NCBI GenBank assembly: GCA_022567775.1
Contig: JADFGH010000022.1
Location: 1-11,765, forward strand
DNA length: 11,765 nt
Source of the DNA: Pseudomonadota bacterium
Lineage (GTDB): Bacteria; Pseudomonadota; Gammaproteobacteria; Steroidobacterales; Woeseiaceae
Direction: 5' to 3'
Of this stretch, positions 7,322 through 11,765 are shown one piece after another (the first letter of the stretch is position 1; every line of letters begins with the position of its first letter). The translations under genes and the position numbers were made by a program. The notes below the pieces were generated by a model. The model did no database searches. It worked only from the letters and a program-made list of their open reading frames with translations, and had not been told where the DNA came from.

Positions 7322-7948
7322 TTACGGGGTATCGACCGCAGATTTTTCTTCTTCGTTCGGCTCGGCCGCTGCTGCTGGTAGCAGGTGCGGATCCGGCCCA
7401 ACCTCGATCAGCTCGCGACTTTCCAATGAAATAACGCGCGCGCGAATACCGTTCGGACCCAGCCCGGGTGATGAATCGCCGTGACTCAGGTAGTACTGCA
7501 TCAACATTTCGCTCGGCTGATCGGCAAGAACCTGATCAACCGCGGGCTCCGTATACATGACCGGGCCGTCATCGATCGCCACTGCACGCTGCAGAAGCGG
7601 ATCTACCGGACCTTGAATCTGACTGAGCCCGACCAGGGCGAGCACGGCAACCGTCGCGGCGACTGCAACACCGGTGGAGGGCGTCATCAACCGCGATCCA
7701 ACCACCTTGGGCTCATCGTCTGGCTGTGCCTGCCCGTCGCCCAGGGCCTGCGCAATGCGGCCGCGCAGCTGATCCATCCCCGAAACATCCCGGTCCCGGC
7801 GCATCCGCCGTCCAATGTCGAGATACTGCGAAACCTGTTGTCTCAGGGCGGCGTCCTGGCTCAACCGCCGCATTAACAGCTCCGATTCATTCTCCGGCAA
7901 TTCGCCGTCGACGAAAGCTGATATCTGCATTTTTAACGCGTCGTTCAT
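7322..7948 (-). CDS. rseA: Anti-sigma-E factor RseA (MucA)
   Basis: RseA is a single-pass inner-membrane protein that holds sigma-E inactive. Regulated proteolysis by DegS then RseP frees sigma-E in envelope stress. From the ATG at 7948 it is 208 residues. The N-terminal sigma-binding domain begins MNDALKMQISAFVDGELPENE and continues QDAALRQQVSQYLDIGRRMR, the expected MucA/RseA pattern. One membrane helix lies at about residues 94-110 (VAVAATVAVLALVGLSQ). The rest is periplasmic and Pro/Ala-rich, ending EEEKSAVDTP. A GTG four codons upstream (7960) is possible, but the ATG has GGGGA just upstream. It follows rpoE after 133 bp, a larger gap than in E. coli, and precedes rseB by 13 bp. Confidence 0.92.
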   Translation of the reverse strand: MNDALKMQISAFVDGELPENESELLMRRLSQDAALRQQVSQYLDIGRRMRRDRDVSGMDQLRGRIAQALGDGQAQPDDEPKVVGSRLMTPSTGVAVAATVAVLALVGLSQIQGPVDPLLQRAVAIDDGPVMYTEPAVDQVLADQPSEMLMQYYLSHGDSSPGLGPNGIRARVISLESRELIEVGPDPHLLPAAAAEPNEEEKSAVDTP

Positions 7949-7951
7949 AAG

Positions 7952-7974
7952 TCCCCGCACCGGGCTTGCACCCG
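7952..7974 (-). promoter_or_regulatory. Possible alternating hairpins over the rseA ribosome-binding site
   Basis: In the rseA leader, CGGGU (7974-7970) can pair with GCCCG (7965-7961) around a GCAA tetraloop. Alternatively, CCCG (7964-7961) can pair with CGGG (7957-7954) around GUG, which would cover the GGGGA ribosome site. The stems share CCCG and so exclude each other. They are short (five and four pairs), so chance is a real possibility. Confidence 0.3.
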
Positions 7975-8081
7975 TAATCTACCGTTCATCTACCGCAGCG
8001 CCAAGTCTTTGTTGGCATATCCCGGCTCAAATTAATCAATCAAGTACCAATCTTTTTACCAGGTCAAACGAAATCACCTTA

Positions 8082-8657
8082 CTAATCGATAAGCGTACCA
8101 ATTTTTTTTCCGATAGCGTCCCGCGCACGAAAAATCCTCGACCGCACCGTGCCTACCGGGCAGTCCATTGTTTGTGCAATCTCCTCGTAAGTCATTCCAT
8201 CGAGCTCCCGCAAAATAATGGCTGTCCGCAAATCGTCGGGTAGCGCGTCAATGGCGCGTTCCACAGTATCGTGCAGCTCCTGGCTAAGCGTCATGCCCTC
8301 GGGCGTGTCGGTCTCCCTGAGCTTGGCATGCAGTTCATATTGCTCCGGGTCCTGCAGGTCCAGTTCAACATCCATCGGCCGTCGTCGCTGCGCAGCCAGG
8401 TGATTTTTGGCGGTATTCACCGCAATCCTGTAGAGCCACGTATAAAACGCGCTATCACCGCGAAACCTGGGCAACGCCCGGTAGGCCTTGAGGAAAGCCT
8501 CCTGGGTGATGTCCAAAGCCTGATCCGGATCCCGCACATAACGCATCACCAGGTTGACGATTTTGTGCTGGTACTTAAGTACCAGCAGATCGAAAGCACC
8601 TTTTTCACCCTTTTGGACACGCCGGACCAATTGGGCGTCGGTGGGCTCAGTTGCCAT
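8082..8657 (-). CDS. rpoE: RNA polymerase sigma factor RpoE (sigma-E/AlgU)
   Basis: This is an extracytoplasmic-function sigma factor directing transcription of envelope-stress genes. At 191 residues it has the same length as E. coli RpoE and nearly identical key segments. Region 2 includes LLVLKYQHKIVNLV, then TQEAFLKAYRALPRFRGDSAFYTWLYRIAVNTAKN in pieces between residues 24 and 85. Region 4 runs from about 128 (LHDTVERAIDALPDDLR) through LRELDGMTYEEIAQTM to the helix-turn-helix CPVGTVRSRIFRARDAI (166-182). The ATG at 8657 has GGGG nine bases upstream. A GTG at 8672 would add five unconserved residues. A sigma-E-type promoter about 45-70 bases upstream implies autoregulation, and the genes for its inhibitors follow directly. 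Confidence 0.97.
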   Translation of the reverse strand: MATEPTDAQLVRRVQKGEKGAFDLLVLKYQHKIVNLVMRYVRDPDQALDITQEAFLKAYRALPRFRGDSAFYTWLYRIAVNTAKNHLAAQRRRPMDVELDLQDPEQYELHAKLRETDTPEGMTLSQELHDTVERAIDALPDDLRTAIILRELDGMTYEEIAQTMDCPVGTVRSRIFRARDAIGKKIGTLID

Positions 8658-8702
8658 ATTGCAAGGCCCCACTCACGCAGTGGCTCAGCCAACCAACTCT
8701 CG

Positions 8703-8730
8703 GATAGACCCGGGGATATCCGGAAAGTTC
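8703..8730 (-). promoter_or_regulatory. Sigma-E-dependent promoter of rpoE
   Basis: On the minus strand the -35 element GAACTT (8730-8725) is followed by exactly 16 bases and then TCTATC (8708-8703). The known sigma-E consensus is GGAACTT, a spacer of about 16, and TCTGA or TCnnA. The transcript should start near 8696 and leave a leader of roughly 40 nt before the rpoE ATG. This is the expected positive autoregulatory promoter. Confidence 0.82.
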
Positions 8731-8857
8731 TCTAAACACCGCACGAATCATGGGTTTTTGTACCCAAACTGTGATCTCTGTCGATAGATTTTGTGCCGCC
8801 ATGCGGGCCTGATTTCATGAGGTATATTAGAGGGTACCCTAAACGCGGCAGATGGTA

Positions 8858-9316
8858 TCAGCTTCCATCCTGGCGGCCAAAGGCCGCGCGGCGATGCCGC
8901 CAAATCAGTTGCAGGCGTTGCCACTCGAGGTCTCTGGCCGGGTCTCCTCGCAGCAACTCCCCATATCGGCTGCCGTCGGGAAATCGCAGCCAAAGCCAGC
9001 CCAGGCGGGACAAGACCATACTGCCCGAAAGCAAGGTCAGCGCCTCGAGGCGGCCATCCGGCCCAAGGCCCGAAATATTACCCTCAGCGTCCAGCCGTAT
9101 GAGCCGCAGCCGTGCGGCACCGCGGACGAGCCCTCTGAGCTCGCGAAGACTCTCGCCAACCCAGGCAACGGCGAGCAGAATCCGCCAAACCAGGGCCAGT
9201 GGCATAAGCAGGATCAGAACAAAGCCTGTCATCATCGCCAGAGCGCCGCACACAAGCACGCATTGTCGCAACCGCGGTTCAGGCTTGAGGACGGTTTCGA
9301 ATCTGCTTGACGACAT
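8858..9316 (-). CDS. ygfX: YgfX (CptA) family membrane protein
   Basis: YgfX is the small inner-membrane partner encoded beside sdhE. In E. coli it was proposed to be the toxin of a toxin-antitoxin pair acting on the cytoskeletal proteins MreB and FtsZ; its connection to SdhE-dependent flavinylation is the other reading. It is 152 residues here. Two closely spaced membrane helices lie at about 19-37 and 39-54, followed by a cytoplasmic domain with short beta-type stretches (LRLIRLDAEGNISGL, then LWLRFPDGSRYGELLRGD). The ATG at 9316 lies inside the 3' end of sdhE (38-bp overlap), and an in-frame stop sits two codons upstream, so the start is secure. GGAGG sits 12 bases upstream, inside the palindrome gcctccggaggc. 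Assignment rests on neighbourhood and architecture. Confidence 0.8.
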   Translation of the reverse strand: MSSSRFETVLKPEPRLRQCVLVCGALAMMTGFVLILLMPLALVWRILLAVAWVGESLRELRGLVRGAARLRLIRLDAEGNISGLGPDGRLEALTLLSGSMVLSRLGWLWLRFPDGSRYGELLRGDPARDLEWQRLQLIWRHRRAAFGRQDGS

Positions 9317-9518
9317 TGGCTAGCGCGGCCTCCGGAGGCGACTGTCCGCCCAACAAATAACCGATCAGATCCGGGTCGGGAAGCGCCAGAAGTTCGCGAA
9401 ACGCCTGCTTTTGGTCCTCGCTCGCCTGCAGGTAGTCGTTTTCGAAATAGTTGGTGAGGAGAATGTCCAGCTCACGCATGCCGCGTCTGCATTGCCACCT
9501 CAGCTGAGCATCGTTCAT
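9279..9518 (-). CDS. sdhE: FAD assembly factor SdhE
   Basis: SdhE is a small cytosolic chaperone that binds SdhA (and FrdA) and promotes covalent attachment of FAD. It is 79 residues long with the diagnostic RGxxE motif in RRGMRELD (11-18), then the helical-bundle pattern LLTNYFENDYLQASEDQKQAF and LLALPDPDLIGYLLG. Its position right after sdhB fits the role: the flavoprotein substrate is made from the same operon. The ribosome site GGAG lies seven bases before the ATG and could be masked by an upstream CTCCG. The same protein family was earlier named CptB, proposed antitoxin of YgfX. Confidence 0.95.
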   Translation of the reverse strand: MNDAQLRWQCRRGMRELDILLTNYFENDYLQASEDQKQAFRELLALPDPDLIGYLLGGQSPPEAALANVVKQIRNRPQA

Positions 9519-9562
9519 AGACAGACTCCGATGTTGGGGTCACCCATTGCCGTCTCATAAAC

Positions 9563-9584
9563 ATCGCCCGCCGGGGCGGGCGAT
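9563..9584 (-). other. Strong GC hairpin in the sdhB-sdhE spacer
   Basis: This is a perfect inverted repeat with arms ATCGCCCGCC and GGCGGGCGAT and two bases between them; in RNA it folds as a nine-pair stem with a four-base loop. It sits 33 bases after the sdhB stop and 45 before the sdhE ATG. On the minus strand it is followed by GTTTATG, too few U residues for a convincing terminator. An mRNA 3'-end stabiliser, a processing site or partial attenuation between sdhAB and sdhE-ygfX are all possible. Confidence 0.65.
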
Positions 9585-9616
9585 CGGAGGTACAGCTTGC
9601 GGAGATCTCACTGCCG

Positions 9617-10402
9617 CTAGTGCCTTCTTTCCGCCAGCATTCTTTTGGTTTCGGCAATCGCTTTGGCCGGGTTGAGGCCCTTGGGGCAGGCAGGGGTGCA
9701 GTTCATGATCGTGTGACAGCGATACAGGCGGAATGGGTCCTCAAGATCATCCAGCCGCTCGCCCTTTGCCTCGTCGCGGCTGTCGATCAACCAGCGATAG
9801 GCCGCCAGCAATGCCGCCGGACCGAGGAAACGATCGCTGTTCCACCAGTAACTCGGGCAGGCGGTCGAACAACAGGCGCAGAGAATGCACGCGGCCGGTT
9901 CGTCGATCAGTTCCTGGTCCGACTTGCTTTGCAGTCTCTCGCGATCGGGCGGCGCCGGTGTGCGTGTCTGCAACCACGGTTTGATCGAGGCGTACTGCGC
10001 ATAAAAATTGGTGAGATCAGGAACGAGGTCTTTCACGATCGGCATGTGCGGCAATGGATACACTTTTATTATTTTGCCCTTGACGCTGTCGGAGGTGACA
10101 GTACAGGCGAGCGTATTGCTGCCGGCAATATTCATCGCGCACGAGCCGCAAATTCCTTCGCGGCACGATCGCCTGAACGTCAGTGTTGGATCGATTTCGT
10201 CTTTGATCTTGATCAGGACGTCCAGCACCATCGGGCCACAGCTATCCATGTCAACATCGTAGGTATCCATGCGCGGATTTTCGCCAGAGTCCGGATCAAA
10301 ACGGTAGACGGCGAAGCGGCGCACATTGGCGGCACCCTCGGCAGCCGGAAAATGCCTGCCCTTGTTAATTCGCGAATTGGGAGGGAGTCGAAAATCAGCC
10401 AT
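9617..10402 (-). CDS. sdhB: Succinate dehydrogenase iron-sulfur subunit SdhB
   Basis: SdhB passes electrons from the flavin in SdhA to the quinone site of complex II. It is 261 residues, starting [19 protein letters not shown]. All cluster ligands are present: [2Fe-2S] C80, C85, C88 and C100; [4Fe-4S] C172, C175, C178 and C239; [3Fe-4S] C182, C229 and C235. The N-terminal extension, [16 protein letters not shown] and [15 protein letters not shown] resemble the alphaproteobacterial/mitochondrial type rather than the shorter E. coli type of 238 residues. The ATG overlaps the sdhA stop by one base (TGATG), so translation is coupled. A longer frame reaching 10507 lies inside sdhA and is not used. 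Confidence 0.97.
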   Translation of the reverse strand: MADFRLPPNSRINKGRHFPAAEGAANVRRFAVYRFDPDSGENPRMDTYDVDMDSCGPMVLDVLIKIKDEIDPTLTFRRSCREGICGSCAMNIAGSNTLACTVTSDSVKGKIIKVYPLPHMPIVKDLVPDLTNFYAQYASIKPWLQTRTPAPPDRERLQSKSDQELIDEPAACILCACCSTACPSYWWNSDRFLGPAALLAAYRWLIDSRDEAKGERLDDLEDPFRLYRCHTIMNCTPACPKGLNPAKAIAETKRMLAERRH

Positions 10403-11765
10403 CAGTAAACCCGGGCCGCCGGCGGAATCGCCTCGACCTCGTCCGTCAATGTGTTCTGATGCACAGGCCGGTAGTCGAAGGACACCGTGCCGTCCCGGGC
10501 AATCCACGACAATGTGTGCTTCATCCAGTTATCGTCGTCCCTGTGCGGATAATCCTCGCGTGCGTGTGCGCCGCGACTCTCGAGCCGGTTCAGCGCGGAA
10601 TGGATGGTGGTCATCGCATTAAGCAGCAAATTCTCGAGCTCCAGTGTCTCTATAAGATCTGTGTTCCAGATGAGCGAGCGATCGGACACATGAACGTCTG
10701 CAAAACTGTCGTAAGTCTTGCGCAGTAACGCAGTACCTTCCGCCAGCGTCTCCCCGGTGCGGAAAACGGCTGCGTGATTTTGCATGATCCTCTGCATCTC
10801 GAGACGGATTTCGGAGGTCGGCCGTGAGCCATGGGCATTTCTTATTGTATCAATTCTTGCGACGCTGTTTTGGCCGGCATCGTCGGGCAGGTTAGCGTGA
10901 CGCGCGCCCGGTTGCATGGTCTCGGCGCAGAAATGAGCCGCTGAGCGTCCGAACACGACCAGGTCAAGCAGCGAGTTCGAGCCGAGACGATTCGCACCAT
11001 GCACCGAGACGCAGGCGGCTTCGCCGACCGCCATCAGCCCCGGCACAGCCGACTCGGCATCGCCATCTTTTACCGTCACTACCTGGCCGTTGACGTTTGC
11101 CGGTACACCGCCCATGTTGTAGTGCACCGTAGGCAGGACCGGAATCGGCGCCTTGGTGACATCGACTCCCGCGAAAATTCGTGCGGATTCCGCGATACCC
11201 GGGAGACGCTCGTCAATCACTTCCGGGCCAAGGTGCTCCAGGTGCAGGAAGATATGATCTTTGTCTGCACCGACACCCCGACCTTCGCGGATTTCGATCG
11301 TCATCGAGCGGCTTACGACATCCCGCGAGGCGAGGTCTTTCGCGTTCGGCGCATAACGTTCCATGAATCGTTCGCCATCCGAATTCGTAAGATAACCACC
11401 TTCGCCACGGGACCCCTCGGTAATCAACATCCCGGCGCCGTAGATGCCCGTCGGGTGAAACTGCACGAACTCCATGTCCTGCAACGGCAAACCGGCACGC
11501 AGCACCATCGCGTTGCCATCGCCGGTACAGGTATGTGCCGAGGTGCAGGAGAAATAGGCCCGACCGTAGCCGCCTGTCGCAAGGATGACCTGGTGCGAGC
11601 GAAAGCGATGCAATCTGCCGGTCGCGAGATCAATGGCCACGACGCCGCGGCAGGCGCCGTCCTCCATGATCAAATCGATGGCGAAGTATTCGATGTAGAA
11701 CCCGGCATCGTGCTTTAGCGATTGTTGATCCAGGGTATGCAGCATCGCGTGACCGGTCCGGTCTG
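10402..11765 (-). CDS. sdhA: Succinate dehydrogenase flavoprotein subunit SdhA, C-terminal ~453 residues (5' end beyond the window)
   Basis: SdhA is the catalytic subunit of complex II, oxidising succinate to fumarate and reducing covalent FAD. The fragment enters at [15 protein letters not shown], which aligns near one quarter of the way into E. coli SdhA. Visible motifs are the FAD-contacting [11 protein letters not shown], the substrate-site HPTG (11457-11446), GSRGEGG with the catalytic arginine near 11408, the histidine of PTVHYNMGG near 11124, and [19 protein letters not shown] near 11000 (FAD and capping region). The C-terminal [19 protein letters not shown] is typical. The segment with the covalent-FAD histidine lies outside the window. 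No frameshift or lost key residue was seen. The membrane anchors sdhC and sdhD are expected further upstream but are not in view. Confidence 0.97.
   Translation of the reverse strand, partial: DRTGHAMLHTLDQQSLKHDAGFYIEYFAIDLIMEDGACRGVVAIDLATGRLHRFRSHQVILATGGYGRAYFSCTSAHTCTGDGNAMVLRAGLPLQDMEFVQFHPTGIYGAGMLITEGSRGEGGYLTNSDGERFMERYAPNAKDLASRDVVSRSMTIEIREGRGVGADKDHIFLHLEHLGPEVIDERLPGIAESARIFAGVDVTKAPIPVLPTVHYNMGGVPANVNGQVVTVKDGDAESAVPGLMAVGEAACVSVHGANRLGSNSLLDLVVFGRSAAHFCAETMQPGARHANLPDDAGQNSVARIDTIRNAHGSRPTSEIRLEMQRIMQNHAAVFRTGETLAEGTALLRKTYDSFADVHVSDRSLIWNTDLIETLELENLLLNAMTTIHSALNRLESRGAHAREDYPHRDDDNWMKHTLSWIARDGTVSFDYRPVHQNTLTDEVEAIPPAARVY

Noticed and set aside
6418..7434. 338-codon open frame on the plus strand, antisense to rseB and rseA
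   Set aside because: It is fully antisense to two well-recognised genes, with low-complexity Arg/His/Phe-rich content and no family pattern. It is a shadow frame.
8771..8790. TGTGATCT as a CRP-type half-site upstream of rpoE
   Set aside because: The second half-site TCACA is absent at the required spacing.
9563..9584. GC hairpin after sdhB as an intrinsic terminator
   Set aside because: It lacks a run of U after the stem, and sdhE and ygfX directly follow as expected operon members. Kept as a hairpin of unknown role.
9620..10408. 262-codon plus-strand frame opposite sdhB
   Set aside because: It mirrors a conserved gene in GC-rich DNA, and no recognisable domain was seen.
1..11765. CRISPR arrays, tRNA or rRNA genes, insertion sequences, phage or defence islands
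   Set aside because: No regularly spaced repeats, no clover-leaf-like runs with CCA ends and no transposase or integrase frames were seen. The only repeat family is the REP pair.

Overview
The window is chromosomal backbone of a gammaproteobacterium. All fourteen genes read leftward (minus strand) and are packed with short gaps or overlaps. The order rpoE-rseA-rseB-rseC-lepA-lepB-rnc-era-recO is the classic gammaproteobacterial extracytoplasmic-stress/translation cluster. Two traits point away from the enterics and Pseudomonas. Upstream of rpoE lie the end of a succinate dehydrogenase operon (sdhA-sdhB-sdhE-ygfX) rather than nadB, and SdhB is of the longer alphaproteobacterial/mitochondrial type. 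This recalls Xanthomonadales, Chromatiales or an uncultured relative. I cannot fix the order or family from sequence alone.

Read in the direction of transcription (right to left): (1) 11765-8858 holds the 3' two-thirds of sdhA, then sdhB, sdhE and ygfX: complex II catalytic subunits, their FAD-attachment factor and its membrane partner. (2) 8857-8658 is a 200-bp spacer with a near-consensus sigma-E promoter in front of rpoE. (3) 8657-5718 is the sigma-E regulon head: sigma factor, membrane anti-sigma factor, its periplasmic co-regulator and RseC. A REP-type inverted repeat pair interrupts it between rseB and rseC. A mucD/degP protease gene is not present. (4) 5731-2296 holds a small glutaredoxin-like protein, elongation factor 4 (lepA), signal peptidase I (lepB) and a DUF4845 membrane protein. 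(5) 2198-1 holds rnc (RNase III), era (16S rRNA maturation GTPase) and the 5' part of recO (recombination mediator).

The themes are envelope stress sensing, protein export, and ribosome/RNA maturation, probably read from the autoregulated rpoE promoter plus internal promoters that I cannot place confidently. No mobile genes, CRISPR arrays, tRNAs or rRNAs were seen.

I see no obvious new multi-gene system. The items most worth checking are small. RseA and RseC end in the same hexapeptide, SAVDTP, written with almost wholly different synonymous codons. The unusually long rnc-era spacer can form two mutually exclusive stems. Possible Shine-Dalgarno-sequestering hairpins lie in front of rseA and sdhE. 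RseB carries a lipoprotein-like signal sequence. Three genes (lepB, rnc and the glutaredoxin-like gene) appear to start with TTG.
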